Positions 17,027 through 25,854 are shown, numbered from the stretch's first letter. The stretch: 64,000 nt of DNA from Verrucomicrobiia bacterium (GCA_030425385.1 JAUIAH010000004.1:62001-126000), one strand, 5' to 3'. The notes: generated by a model from the letters alone, not told the origin. Numbers and translations: made by a program.

Positions 17027-18220
17027 ATGATTCCCAATTCTCGCCGTAACGTACGGCAGACCGCACTCCTGATTTCCGGTCTGTTGTTGATCGCAGTCAA
17101 CTTGCGCCCGTCTATCACGGGTTTGGCACCGTTGGCGGAGCGGATGTATGCGTCTGGGATGAGTCGGCAGGCCATCGGAATGCTGACTACGCTGCCGCTC
17201 ATCGTGTTTGGTCTCGCAAGTACGGTGGTGGGTGTGATTGGGAACCGGATAGGGTTTGCTCGCACCATTGGTTTCGGACTGGTCTTGCTGGCCGGTGGGT
17301 GTTTCCTACGGTCTTGGCAGCTTGATAATGGCCCCAGTGTGGCGAGTATCGTTGGATCTATCTTGATTGGAGCAGGGATAGCCACGGGAAATGTGCTATT
17401 ACCCGGAATCGTCAAGAGTCGCTTTCCGAACCATGTAGGCTCAATGACTAGCATCTACTCGACAGCGATGAACTTGGGTGGCAGCCTCGGCCTCGCCATG
17501 GGGGTGCCCCTGGCCAACGGGCTTTCGGGCGGCTGGCAAGCATCGATGAGCAGTTGGGGCTACGCTGCCGTTGTTCCCCTCGTGATCTGGATTCCTCAGA
17601 TTTGCCGGAAACCGATTGCCCGGACTGCGGGCAACTCCTTTGTAAGCATCGTGACTCTCATCGGAAGCGCTCGAGCGTGGCAAGTAACAGTGCTCATGAG
17701 CCTTCAGTCGTTGTTGTTCTATTCCTGCGTTGGTTGGCTACCAACCATCCTCCAAATGCGTGGCTTAACGGAGACTGATGCTGCTGCGTGGCCGACGGCC
17801 ATGCAGCTCTGTGGATGTGTTGCGAGCCTGGTCGTGCCCACTTTCGCAGGCCGTGCTCGTCATCAAAGTGGTTGGGTCGTCGCATGTGGATTGACGAACG
17901 GCCTTAGTATCCTGGGGATCCTCTGGTTGCCTCAAGCATGGGCTGGCTTCGCGACGTTAGGTCTCGGAGTTGGGCTCAATGTTGGATTTAGTCTCTCGCT
18001 GCTTTTGATTGCGATGAGAAGCAAGGATGCGCCTACAGTCGGCAACCTTTCTTCGATGGCACAAACGTTTGGGTATCTGGCTGCGGCTCCGTTTCCGTGG
18101 TTTATCGGATGGCTGAGTGCTGCGACAGGAAGTTGGACCATCGCTTTCGGTTCGCTCGTCCTTCCTGCGGGAATCGTTGCTTTGGTAGGATGGTTCGCCG
18201 GACGTGAGGGGCACGTTTGA
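17027..18220 (+). CDS. MFS transporter of the CynX/NimT type
   Basis: A 397-residue, 12-segment major facilitator protein. The N-terminal LLIAVNLRPSITGLAPL and the internal LGLGVGLNVGFSLSLLLIAMRS are characteristic of the CynX/NimT (cyanate, nitroimidazole) group. The substrate here could be a small anion or nitro compound; cyanate is not established. The ATG at 17027 is chosen over a 25-residue longer frame because the hydrophobic first segment then starts near residue 13. Divergent from nsrR and convergent with the LysR gene. Confidence 0.78.
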   Translation: MIPNSRRNVRQTALLISGLLLIAVNLRPSITGLAPLAERMYASGMSRQAIGMLTTLPLIVFGLASTVVGVIGNRIGFARTIGFGLVLLAGGCFLRSWQLDNGPSVASIVGSILIGAGIATGNVLLPGIVKSRFPNHVGSMTSIYSTAMNLGGSLGLAMGVPLANGLSGGWQASMSSWGYAAVVPLVIWIPQICRKPIARTAGNSFVSIVTLIGSARAWQVTVLMSLQSLLFYSCVGWLPTILQMRGLTETDAAAWPTAMQLCGCVASLVVPTFAGRARHQSGWVVACGLTNGLSILGILWLPQAWAGFATLGLGVGLNVGFSLSLLLIAMRSKDAPTVGNLSSMAQTFGYLAAAPFPWFIGWLSAATGSWTIAFGSLVLPAGIVALVGWFAGREGHV

Positions 18221-18291
18221 AGCAACTGTCCGAATCATAGAGCGGTCTGGCTAGACTGCGGTGGCGTGCCTTACTAAAACTCGAGTCTTTG

Positions 18292-19203
18292 CTAGGGAAT
18301 ATCGGCGAGTAGCTGAGAGAACGCATGTTCTGTGATCTCTGCGGCAACCGGATGTTTCACTCGCCGCTCGCCAGTGATCGCGTAGAAGTCGCTACCGCAT
18401 TCTTCGACGACAGCGATGACTTTGAGCCGGTAGTGTTTAAGGGCTGCCTGATCAACAACTGTGTGCACCGTGGTGAAGCCAAGAGCCTCCGATGCTGCAA
18501 CTTCCATCAATGTCGCATCTTCGAATTCACCTACCAATTCCGGCCGCACACCCTGCTTGTCGAACCAGGCTTCAAGGGCCCAGCGCATTCCCATATTCTC
18601 ACTTGGGAGCACTGCCGGGGCACCATGGAGAGACTGCGGGAAATTCCGACGCAGCTTGGTGGCAAGCTTCGGTACCGCGCAGAAAGTGATCCCGGAACGA
18701 CCAAGGCGATGATTGAAGGTCTTGGCCTTGACGCTGCTGGTGGCAGGTTCGTCCGCTAAAATAAGATCCAGCCGTAGCGCTTGTAGTTGATTGACTAGGA
18801 CTGCGAGTTCCCCTTGGCGGGCAATCACATGGGTGGGACGGGTGAAGTTGAACGCCGGTTTGAGTAATTCGAAGGCGATCAATTTCGAGAGGGAGTCGGT
18901 CATGCCCACATTCAAACGCAATGCCCTACCACCAGAAGCTTCTTGGCCTATGGCATTCACAAGCTCACGTCCGGCGGAGAAGATCTCATCCGCATACGTC
19001 AAGGCGAGGTGACCAGCTTCTGTTAGGACTAAGTTTCTGCCAGTGCGGTGAAAGAGTTCCTCGCCAAGCGCGTCTTCCAGCAGGCGTATCTGAGCGCTAA
19101 CGGATGGTTGGGAAACGCCCAATTCCTCAGCCGCGAAGCGCACGCTTCCCTTGTGAGCAACTGTCCAGAAGTAGCGCAAGTGATGATAGTTTAAGGACTC
19201 CAT
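18292..19203 (-). CDS. LysR-family regulator, NhaR-like
   Basis: A 303-residue LysR protein. The N-terminal MESLNYHHLRYFWTVAHKGS and HTH AAEELGVSQPSVSAQIRLLE match the NhaR subgroup, with a periplasmic-binding-protein-like effector domain from about residue 90. NhaR activates sodium/proton antiporter genes in E. coli, but no antiporter gene is in this window, so its targets here are unknown. The ATG at 19203 is used; the ATG five codons upstream is less typical for the family. Confidence 0.82.
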   Translation of the reverse strand: MESLNYHHLRYFWTVAHKGSVRFAAEELGVSQPSVSAQIRLLEDALGEELFHRTGRNLVLTEAGHLALTYADEIFSAGRELVNAIGQEASGGRALRLNVGMTDSLSKLIAFELLKPAFNFTRPTHVIARQGELAVLVNQLQALRLDLILADEPATSSVKAKTFNHRLGRSGITFCAVPKLATKLRRNFPQSLHGAPAVLPSENMGMRWALEAWFDKQGVRPELVGEFEDATLMEVAASEALGFTTVHTVVDQAALKHYRLKVIAVVEECGSDFYAITGERRVKHPVAAEITEHAFSQLLADIP

Positions 19204-19424
19204 GACAACATGGTGCAAGCGTTCGGTTGATCACTGCTGCCAAGCTGATCGATCATGATTAATCCCATGGATCCTCATAAAACACTGGCATCGGTGAAGA
19301 CTTACAACTCAAAGTATAGTTAGTAAAAATCTATGTGTCTATTCGTTTATTAGTCTTAGACGATGAATACCTGCTCGATACTTTGAAGGCATAATCTAAC
19401 GAATAACGAGAGAAAGGAAACAAG
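19204..19424. promoter_or_regulatory. AT-rich divergent intergenic region
   Basis: Between the LysR gene and the Rnk-like gene. It contains a 9-bp inverted repeat, TCAAAGTAT (19309-19317) and ATACTTTGA (19378-19386), around an AT-rich core. A good Shine-Dalgarno (GAAAGGA) precedes the Rnk-like start. No gene. Confidence 0.4.
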
Positions 19425-19847
19425 ATGGCAACACTACAGGCTACTGAAATATACATCACCGATCGGGACAAAGAGCGTCTCCACGAGACGATTCGCAAGG
19501 TCAAAAGTGAAAAGGGACGGCATGATGACTTGTCTTCTCTGGTGGCTGAGATCGAACGTGCGACTGTGGTCGAGCAGCGCAATATGCCGCGCAATGTGGT
19601 GACAATGAACTCGCGCTTCTCGGTCATCGACATGGAGACCTCAGAGAGGTTCAGATATACGCTGGTTTACCCGGAAGATGCGGATACTTCTGCGAACAAG
19701 ATCTCAGTCCTCGCCCCAGTCGGCGCAGCCATGCTGGGCTACGGGATCGGTGCCGAGATCGAATGGAAAGTGCCCTCAGGAACGCGGAGATTTCAAATCG
19801 CCAAGGTCGATTACCAACCTGAGGCGAGAAGACACTACCATCTGTAA
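19425..19847 (+). CDS. Rnk/GreA-GreB C-terminal-domain protein
   Basis: A 140-residue protein: a helical N terminus (TDRDKERLHETIRKVKSEK) followed by the GreA/B C-terminal fold, with ISVLAPVGAAMLGYGIG and a YQPEARRHYHL end typical of Rnk (regulator of nucleoside diphosphate kinase). Rnk-like proteins bind RNA polymerase. Strong ribosome binding site about 8 nt upstream. It sits between the LysR gene and transfer operon B with no obvious operon partner. Confidence 0.85.
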   Translation: MATLQATEIYITDRDKERLHETIRKVKSEKGRHDDLSSLVAEIERATVVEQRNMPRNVVTMNSRFSVIDMETSERFRYTLVYPEDADTSANKISVLAPVGAAMLGYGIGAEIEWKVPSGTRRFQIAKVDYQPEARRHYHL

Positions 19848-20219
19848 TGGGTTCTCCTCAAGCTTGATCGCCCGCTCGCCTGCTCGAGCAGTTGTCGGGA
19901 TCTGCAGTAATGCTTGGCATATCTCTAATGGCCATTCTACGTGCTGAATTCTGACGTGCATGACACTTTCTACCGAGTCCCGCATCGATTTCGGTAGCTG
20001 CATAACATTCGATGTGTGGTCTCACAACGCGCAGAGGAACTCAGTAAGTGGTTGAGCTGCACTATGTGTGGAAAAAATGAAATGATGCAGGCGATTGACA
20101 GTTCGGCGAGAGATGGGCACCGCAGGCCCAACAGGTATGTTCTAACCCACCGGCACACTCGTCGCTCGATCGAGCCTGATCCCGGTGGAGTTCTGGAAAA
20201 AAGTAACATAACGTTTCGA
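19848..20219. other. Gene-free stretch
   Basis: About 370 bp between the convergent Rnk-like and virB6 genes. Open frames here have no recognisable features and overlap the virB6 end. I see no motif, tRNA or terminator with a U-tract that I would defend. Confidence 0.5.
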
Positions 20220-21383
20220 TCAATCTTTGGCTGTAATCGCAGCAGCTTCAGCGCTGTAATTCTGCGGAGCCTTGGATGCCGAACTCTTCCCTCCCGCCGA
20301 ACTCTTCCCTCCCGCCGAACTCCCACTACTACCTGCTCCTCCTCCGCTTGTTGCCCCCTCATCTGCACTCACGCCGCCACCGCCAGTGACCATCGAGAAT
20401 GCCCCCATGCCCGCACCGGTCGCCATGCCGGAACTGGGGCCACCGATGGCTCCGCTGGTGAAGCCTCCGGCTCCGCCCACGGCCGCTCCGGCAACGGCTC
20501 CAGCCGGGCCGCCAACGCTGCCGCCGAGCATGGCTCCTCCGACCGCGCCGCTTCCGGCTCCGACGGCGCTTCCGGCGAAGCCGCCTAACAGGGCGCTGCC
20601 GATCTGGGCGCCGCTGGTGAGGATGCGGCTCATGATGATGGGCGCGCCGATGGTGCTGGCAACGAGCCAGATCGAGGCGATGAGCATGAAGATGAGCATC
20701 TGAGGGGCATAGGAGGCCTGGCCTAACACACCGCCGAATTCATACAGAGTTCGATCGGCGGCGTTGTCCATGAGGGATTGGGTCATGAGGTTGGCCACGG
20801 CCCAGCCGAGTGGCCACATGATGAGCGAGAAGAGGCCCATGACGTAACGCACGGCAATGCCACGCGTGGCGTTGAGCATGAGCATGGGGAGGAAGATAGG
20901 CGCGAGGGCGACGCCGAAGTAGACGAGGGCTTTGTGAATGAAATAGGCCAGCCAAACGATCACCCAGGCGATCTTGGCCGCGATGAGGATGAGGCCTTTG
21001 GCGAACAGTTCGGCGATGGCGGTTTGGGCATCGAAGATCCGGTCGAGCCACGATTGGTCATCGCCTTCATCGACCGGGTTGGTGAGCAGCTCGCCGAAGC
21101 GCGTGTGCGTTTCGCGCGGATCGGTGTCGAGGCCTTCGAGGACGAACTCGGTCACGAGGTTGCCCGCATCGAAGACCCAGTCGTCGATGTAACCGAGGGT
21201 GATGCTGATGACGGCGACCGCCACCAAAGCTCTGACGATTTCGCTGAAACTGCCGAACATTCCCCGGTAGGCGGCGAGCAGCAGCCCGATCACCAAGGTG
21301 ATGTAGGCGAAGACGAGAAGGCCTTCGTGCAGTTCGGCCACGTTTGCTTTGAACGTGGGGAAGAGGATGTCGAAATCGTCCAT
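20220..21383 (-). CDS. virB6: VirB6/TrbL-like channel protein
   Basis: A 387-residue polytopic protein with about six or seven hydrophobic segments in residues 20-250 (LLVFAYITLVIGLLLAA, ALVYFGVALAPIFLPMLML, PQMLIFMLIASIWLVAST), typical of VirB6/TrbL inner-membrane channel subunits. The C-terminal third is a Gly/Ala/Ser-rich tail with glycine-zipper repeats (GGAMLGGSVGGPAGAVAGAA) and ends with a duplicated AGGKSS. It is the last gene of transfer operon B, 18 nt after the SSB stop. Confidence 0.83.
   Translation of the reverse strand: MDDFDILFPTFKANVAELHEGLLVFAYITLVIGLLLAAYRGMFGSFSEIVRALVAVAVISITLGYIDDWVFDAGNLVTEFVLEGLDTDPRETHTRFGELLTNPVDEGDDQSWLDRIFDAQTAIAELFAKGLILIAAKIAWVIVWLAYFIHKALVYFGVALAPIFLPMLMLNATRGIAVRYVMGLFSLIMWPLGWAVANLMTQSLMDNAADRTLYEFGGVLGQASYAPQMLIFMLIASIWLVASTIGAPIIMSRILTSGAQIGSALLGGFAGSAVGAGSGAVGGAMLGGSVGGPAGAVAGAAVGGAGGFTSGAIGGPSSGMATGAGMGAFSMVTGGGGVSADEGATSGGGAGSSGSSAGGKSSAGGKSSASKAPQNYSAEAAAITAKD
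20281..20316. repeat. Tandem 18-bp repeat in the virB6 3' end
   Basis: Two identical 18-bp units encode two AGGKSS hexapeptides in the Ser/Gly-rich tail of VirB6. Copy number could vary by replication slippage. Confidence 0.8.
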
Positions 21384-21401
21384 GGGGCGGTCGCCGTTTG
21401 G

Positions 21402-21758
21402 TTAGGCAGCTTGGTCAGCCGCTTCCGTGTGTGCTTTGGGGAGGAGGAATTGCCAGTGATTGACGCGGATGTAGTGGTGAAAGAGGCGCTCGCCGTCCTT
21501 TTCCCACTCCGCGAGTTGCAACGAACCTTCGATGTAGACAGGTTTCTTGCTGGTGACGTGTTCGGCGAAGGCTTCGCCTGATTTGCCCCAGATCTGGATC
21601 TCGACGGCTGTGAGCCGTTCGAAGGTTTCGCCGTTGGACCGCTGCACGGTTTCGTTGTGAATCAGCCGAGCCCGCGTGACGCTGGTGTCGCCAGCGGTGG
21701 CCGTCTTGGGTGGCTTGGTGATGTTGCCGGTGAGTTCGATGCGATTGCGTTGGAACAT
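21402..21758 (-). CDS. Single-stranded DNA-binding protein, operon B copy
   Basis: A 118-residue OB-fold protein of the SSB family: MFQRNRIELTGNITKPP, VTRARLIHNETV, RLTAVEIQIWGKSGEAFAEHV and VYIEGSLQLAEW. It lacks the acidic DDDIPF-type C-terminal tail of chromosomal SSB. A paralogue at 46509-46862 shares the same core. In transfer, such proteins coat the incoming strand. Encoded between virB5 and virB6. Confidence 0.85.
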   Translation of the reverse strand: MFQRNRIELTGNITKPPKTATAGDTSVTRARLIHNETVQRSNGETFERLTAVEIQIWGKSGEAFAEHVTSKKPVYIEGSLQLAEWEKDGERLFHHYIRVNHWQFLLPKAHTEAADQAA

Positions 21759-21800
21759 AGTTTCAGGTGGCTTGTTAGGGTCAATGAGTGTGTGAAACGA

Positions 21801-22649
21801 TCACCAGCCATAGGGCGATTGATCGAGCCGGTACGTTTGCACGTCGGCGCGGTTGGCGGCTACGAAGCGGCGGACGGTCTCTTCTGCACGGGCTTTCGCT
21901 TCCGCGATCCGCTGGTTCTCGTTCTCGATGGCCCGGGCTTCGGCGTCGCCTTTGGCAATCTCCAGTTCCTGATCGATGGCTTGCAGCTCGGTTTGTTGCC
22001 CTATCAAAACACCAGTCAACTTCTTGACTTCACTGTCAGTCTCGGCGGATTGGATGGCGTTGACCGTTTGCGAGATGTTGTCTCGAAGAGCATCGCGTCG
22101 TTCGATGACTTCGGCTTTCTTCTCGCGATATTGGGCAATGGTTTCGCGAGTCGCGTCCTCCGGCTTGTAGCGTTCGGCATCGCGCTCCACTTCATCGTCG
22201 CCAACGACAATGTCAGGCTGGATGGGTTGAAAGAGCCCGTTGCCGTCGAATTCGAAGAGTTCCTCGCCAGTGAGATCAGGTAGGATGGCTTCGATGTCGA
22301 GCCCGCTGGTGGCTTGGCCGAGATCGTTGATGAGCCCATCGAATCCCGCAAGATCGAGGATCTCTTTGGGATCGCCGAAGCGCTCGAGGTAATTGTCCAT
22401 CTGCTCGATCTGGGTGTAGAGCTGCTCGATCTGTTCGTAGAGTTGGGTGATTTGCTCGACCTGTTTGGCGATCTGCGTTTGCTGATTCGCCTCGTGCAGC
22501 ACCTGCTGAACGTAATCGATGGCATGTGAGAGTCGGTTCGCGGCGATGTGGGAAGCATCGACCACAGGGATGCCTGTGGCGTGACTCTTTGTTGGCAAGC
22601 ACGCGAGGGAGCATGTGGCCATGAGGATCGTGAATAGGGTGGTTTTCAT
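21801..22649 (-). CDS. virB5: VirB5/TrbJ-like secreted coiled-coil protein
   Basis: With the ATG at 22649 the 282-residue product has a signal peptide (MKTTLFTILMATCSLAC and on to about residue 24) and then long amphipathic helices (QQTQIAKQVEQITQLYEQ, QLYTQIEQMDNYLERFGDP). This is the pattern of TrbJ/VirB5 proteins, which form pilus-tip or periplasmic components. The 83-residue upstream extension of the open frame overlaps the next gene and lacks a signal. Third to last gene in operon B. Confidence 0.8.
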   Translation of the reverse strand: MKTTLFTILMATCSLACLPTKSHATGIPVVDASHIAANRLSHAIDYVQQVLHEANQQTQIAKQVEQITQLYEQIEQLYTQIEQMDNYLERFGDPKEILDLAGFDGLINDLGQATSGLDIEAILPDLTGEELFEFDGNGLFQPIQPDIVVGDDEVERDAERYKPEDATRETIAQYREKKAEVIERRDALRDNISQTVNAIQSAETDSEVKKLTGVLIGQQTELQAIDQELEIAKGDAEARAIENENQRIAEAKARAEETVRRFVAANRADVQTYRLDQSPYGW

Positions 22650-22683
22650 GGTTCGGTTTCGTGGTTGGTTAGGTTCGAGTGTT

Positions 22684-23052
22684 TCAGCGCCTTCTGATGT
22701 GGGCGTTGGAAAGGGATGCGGAAGGGGAGGGCGGGCGAACGGGCCAGCCGTTGGCTTTCGTGGGAGTTCTGAGCTGAAGTTGTTCGACCTTGGCGAGCAG
22801 TTGGTGAATCTGTTTGGGATGCAGATCGAAACGGGCGTCATAGATGCCGACCTTGCCGTTCGCGGCGACCGCCACGAAGCGCTTGCGTTCCCCATCAACC
22901 GTGGCGGCGAGATGCCGTTTCATGATGCCGTCTTCCACCATTTGCACCGGCTTCATGGTGACGGCGGTGACATTGCCGCCTGTGTGTTCTGCCAGGGCTC
23001 GGCGCAATTGATAGGCAGCCTCGGGTGTGTCGATGCGTCTGATGGCGTTCAT
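22684..23052 (-). CDS. Small basic protein of unknown function (operon B)
   Basis: A 122-residue protein, not recognised. The first 90 residues look folded (AVTMKPVQMVEDGIMKRHLAAT, RKRFVAVAANGKVGIYD); the C terminus is proline/serine-rich and basic. It lies 4 nt after the preceding gene and 34 nt before virB5, so it is probably co-transcribed and transfer-related. Confidence 0.55.
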   Translation of the reverse strand: MNAIRRIDTPEAAYQLRRALAEHTGGNVTAVTMKPVQMVEDGIMKRHLAATVDGERKRFVAVAANGKVGIYDARFDLHPKQIHQLLAKVEQLQLRTPTKANGWPVRPPSPSASLSNAHIRRR

Positions 23053-23056
23053 GACT

Positions 23057-23431
23057 CTAACGCTTCCTCCTTGAAATGATGCCGATGCTAGGTGCAGTGG
23101 TTTCCGATTTACGTGATGGCCACGGAAGGGGAGCAGATAGCGGGGTCACGTGTGGATGGGTGAGGGCTATTTGCTCGTGCGGCATCGTTTGCATGCCGGG
23201 AAACGTCGTACCTGACGGTGCGGTTGGAGCGGCAGGGCTCATCGCAGTTGATCTTGTTGCCAATGCAGGTGGCGCTTGTGGTGTGGCGAACGGTGCAGGC
23301 GCTTGGTTTGTCATCGCTGAGTGATCCAACCGCCGTTGCCGTTCGAGTGCCTCCTCAGCACGGCGAAAGAGTTCGTGTTCGTTGTGCGCATGGTGATCCA
23401 GCGCACCTTCGTGGGTGAAGCGCGCTCTCAT
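23057..23431 (-). CDS. Small proline-rich protein of unknown function (operon B)
   Basis: A 124-residue protein with a charged helical N terminus (HNEHELFRRAEEALERQRRL) and an Ala/Pro/Thr-rich remainder that is probably disordered. The start overlaps the lipoprotein stop (ATGA), which supports translation. No family recognised. Confidence 0.5.
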   Translation of the reverse strand: MRARFTHEGALDHHAHNEHELFRRAEEALERQRRLDHSAMTNQAPAPFATPQAPPALATRSTAMSPAAPTAPSGTTFPGMQTMPHEQIALTHPHVTPLSAPLPWPSRKSETTAPSIGIISRRKR

Positions 23432-23874
23432 GGCTCCAAGACTTCAATGACTTCTGTGTGAGGCTCGATGATCGTGCCATCCGAACTCACGTGCTCGGGC
23501 ACCGGCACTTCGTAGTAAGCCGGAAAGAGGTCGGCTCCATCGCTGTAACCGTCCCCACGATGCAGATTCTTCTGCACCCAGTAGAGCCGCTTCACTTCAT
23601 CGCTCCGCCCCTTGTTGTAGCCTGTCGAATAGGCCTTCGCTTCCTTGCTCTGCTGGACGTGATGCAGCACTTCCCCCGTGACCACGCCCGCCGCCGCACC
23701 GAGAAGGGCCCCTTCCGGTTCACCATCCGTGAACTCATGGCCAATGAGGGCTCCAGTGCTGGCAGTGAGCGCGTTGGTCGCCGCACGGGGGACGCTACTA
23801 CAGCTTGTGGAGGCAAGGCTCGTTGCCGCGATCAACACGGGCAACCCGACGGCTTTCCTGGCAAATGCTTTCAT
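23428..23874 (-). CDS. Glycine-zipper lipoprotein (operon B, first gene)
   Basis: A 148-residue protein with a lipoprotein signal (LASTSC, Cys about 25), a glycine-zipper-like segment (ALLGAAAGVVTGEVLHHV) and a C-terminal domain with KRLYWVQKNLHRG. Glycine-zipper lipoproteins are frequent partners of secretion channels. The start codon is only 6 nt after the shared 31-nt element, so the mRNA may be leaderless. A decayed second copy lies at 25855-26273. Confidence 0.75.
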   Translation of the reverse strand: MKAFARKAVGLPVLIAATSLASTSCSSVPRAATNALTASTGALIGHEFTDGEPEGALLGAAAGVVTGEVLHHVQQSKEAKAYSTGYNKGRSDEVKRLYWVQKNLHRGDGYSDGADLFPAYYEVPVPEHVSSDGTIIEPHTEVIEVLEP

Positions 23875-23880
23875 CGCCAG

Positions 23881-23911
23881 GGTAATTCGTCATTTCGTTG
23901 CAGACATCACA
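23881..23911 (-). promoter_or_regulatory. Shared 31-nt transfer element, copy 2 (operon B)
   Basis: TGTGATG-N14-ACGAATTACC on the minus strand, ending 6 nt before the ATG of the lipoprotein gene. Too close to the start codon to leave room for a separate leader and Shine-Dalgarno if the right half is a -10 box. Confidence 0.8.
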
Positions 23912-24091
23912 TAATTTCCGGCCTGTGATCGCCTTTTGAGGAGACCCTGCGGAGCGCGGTCGCCGAGGAAAATGCGGTTTCGAAAATCAGTCTATTTCCA
24001 TCTACCAACCATTCTACGAAACCGAACGCCACGCTCTCCGCCTCAGTGATGAGGACGTGGAAGCGATCCGCATGGGATGAAACATCGTCTG

Positions 24092-24508
24092 TCAGAACCC
24101 CTTTGGCGGGTGCCGTCCCCAGTGGGCTTCCTCTTCCCGGATGACCAAGACCAGGGGACGGTTTAGCTTGAGCGCCGCCACGGTGGCGCGTCCGGTCGCC
24201 GTGCGCCCATTCACGCTGGTTCCTCGCCACTCAAAATGATCACTCCAGACGTCGATCCGGGGATGAAACACCCGACAGGTCTTTCCGGTCTGCGGGTCAG
24301 TGACGAATTCCCGCGCCCCTTTACGCAACGAACAGGAGACGCAAGCGAGGGCGAGATTCTCGAGCGTAGTCGCCCCGCCAGAAGCAACAGGTATGATGTG
24401 GTCGACGTGGAAGGCCGCCTCTTGTCAGGCCTGCGAGAGGCCACAGTATTCACAAGCGTCTTCCGCGCGGTGGGTCACCGCACGGCGCATTTCGGAAGGG
24501 ATGGCCAT
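24092..24508 (-). pseudogene. HNH endonuclease interrupted by an in-frame TGA
   Basis: Read from the ATG at 24508, the frame gives MAIPSEMRRAVTHRAEDACEYCGLSQA, then TGA (24425-24427), then QEAAFHVDHIIPVASGGATT and on to a normal stop. The CxxC, HVDHIIP and second CxxC (ACVSC) zinc/HNH landmarks flank the stop, and the C terminus (GRATVAALKLNRP, LGRHPP-like end) is standard for the family. A single GGA-to-TGA or CGA-to-TGA change would explain it. The start overlaps the partner gene's stop (TGATG). Confidence 0.8.
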
Positions 24509-24735
24509 CAGGCCTTCTTCCCGATCCGTTTGGCTCGCTGGCGCATGAGTGAAAGCATATCCGCCAGTGTGACCAGCCCCTCAGCCTCCGATCGCTCCTC
24601 CTCCGTGAGCGGAACACCCTCGTCTTGCTTGTCGAGCAGGTGCTGGAGCCGGTGGCTCACCCCCTCGGGGAGCGTCAGCCCGGCAACATCTTCAGGAAAA
24701 TCAATTTCAATGGCGAGAGTCACACCAGTCACCAT
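24508..24735 (-). CDS. Small acidic partner of the HNH endonuclease
   Basis: A 75-residue protein (start ATG 24735; a longer start at 24786 is possible) with LPEGVSHRLQHLLDKQDEG and LTEEERSEAEGLVTLADMLSLMRQRA. Small genes with this E-A-E-G-L-V-x-L-A-x-x-L-S-L pattern commonly sit directly upstream of HNH genes of this type; whether they are antitoxins is not known to me. TGATG coupling to the HNH gene. Confidence 0.65.
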   Translation of the reverse strand: MVTGVTLAIEIDFPEDVAGLTLPEGVSHRLQHLLDKQDEGVPLTEEERSEAEGLVTLADMLSLMRQRAKRIGKKA

Positions 24736-25152
24736 GCGGTAAGGAGTGCTGAACTGCAATCTCCGAGCCGGTGGCTCGCCCTCCAAATCCCTGGATTTCC
24801 ATGCTGATCCGAGAACTCATCGCAACGAGAGCGGAGTTCGTAGGGCGAAGCGTCCGCTCCTGTATTTCTCGCAAGAGGACTGACTCGTGAGAATGTGGGA
24901 AACAATCGGACGAGTCCGACCCTCCGGCGTGGATTTGTACTCAGGCGTCCGTTCTGGTGGAGCGTTCGATCAAGAGAGGCTGTCGGCATTTGTCGGAGCG
25001 GTTCGTCGATTAGAGGCAGTGTGAATCTGCTCCGCATCAGCATGTGACCATGTGACGGAACCGGCTTGATCTCAGACCGACACCTCGTACACTCACCACA
25101 TACGTCATCGGTGATGACGCTATCACAGCAACAACATCGATAAGCCTTGTTC
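24736..25152. other. Gene-free stretch
   Basis: About 400 bp between divergent genes. A minus-strand open frame of 151 codons contains cysteine-rich runs (CCCCDSV) but has no start context and no recognisable domain, so I do not call it. Confidence 0.4.
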
Positions 25153-25761
25153 ATGAACGCCAACGCTCGATTCCTGCTCTTCATGTGCGCACTCCTTGCT
25201 ACGGCAAGTTGTTCTAGTCGGAATGACGTTTGGGTTGAGCAAACTGGAAATATTGATGTGGCAATGGAGGTTGAGATCGCAGTGCGCTCAGAACCTTATC
25301 GGCCTGGTGATCGAATCGATGAAGGCGACTTCTCTGTGGTTTCCTCAAGTGTGATTCCGATAGGTTCCACCGGAGGGCCTGCCCGAATCGTTTGCAACAC
25401 GGATAGCGTGGTTTTTGAATTGGAATGGCGCGATGTGCAGTTATTTAAGAGCCGGAAGGATCAGCATAGTGAGCCTAACGCTCGCCTATCATTTCACGAC
25501 TGCCGATTCCGCATCAAGAACCAGATCGTTCGGCCAGACGGTGTTGCTCACCAGCTTTCGATGCGCAGTGATCTGACACTCGACCAATCATTTGATCCGA
25601 TCTTCTCACCGCTCACGTTCTCGTCTGACGGGGGCGACGAACGAACATTGGTGATCCGGGCTCGGCTGGTACCAGAAGCACCTGCCACCAAGCCTCTGCC
25701 ACTTGCCTCCAAAGACCTGGTGAAGGATTTGCGCTCGATTACACATCCGTCGCCCTCTTAG
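25153..25761 (+). CDS. Lipoprotein of unknown function
   Basis: A 202-residue protein beginning at the ATG at 25153 with a lipoprotein signal (LLATASC, Cys about 20). The rest has beta-strand character and several cysteines. No family recognised. It lies between the two copies of the operon B lipoprotein gene, i.e. inside an accessory insertion. Confidence 0.55.
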   Translation: MNANARFLLFMCALLATASCSSRNDVWVEQTGNIDVAMEVEIAVRSEPYRPGDRIDEGDFSVVSSSVIPIGSTGGPARIVCNTDSVVFELEWRDVQLFKSRKDQHSEPNARLSFHDCRFRIKNQIVRPDGVAHQLSMRSDLTLDQSFDPIFSPLTFSSDGGDERTLVIRARLVPEAPATKPLPLASKDLVKDLRSITHPSPS

Positions 25762-25854
25762 CTGATACGCGTTCTCTCTTGTGACGTAGGAGAATAGCCA
25801 CTCCGCGAGCAGCAGAGAAAATGGAATGGCCCTTCCAGTGGCGACCCCGCATCG

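Noticed and set aside
24736-25184. Minus-strand cysteine-rich frame of 151 codons
   Set aside because: No ribosome binding site, no domain, and overlaps genes on both sides.
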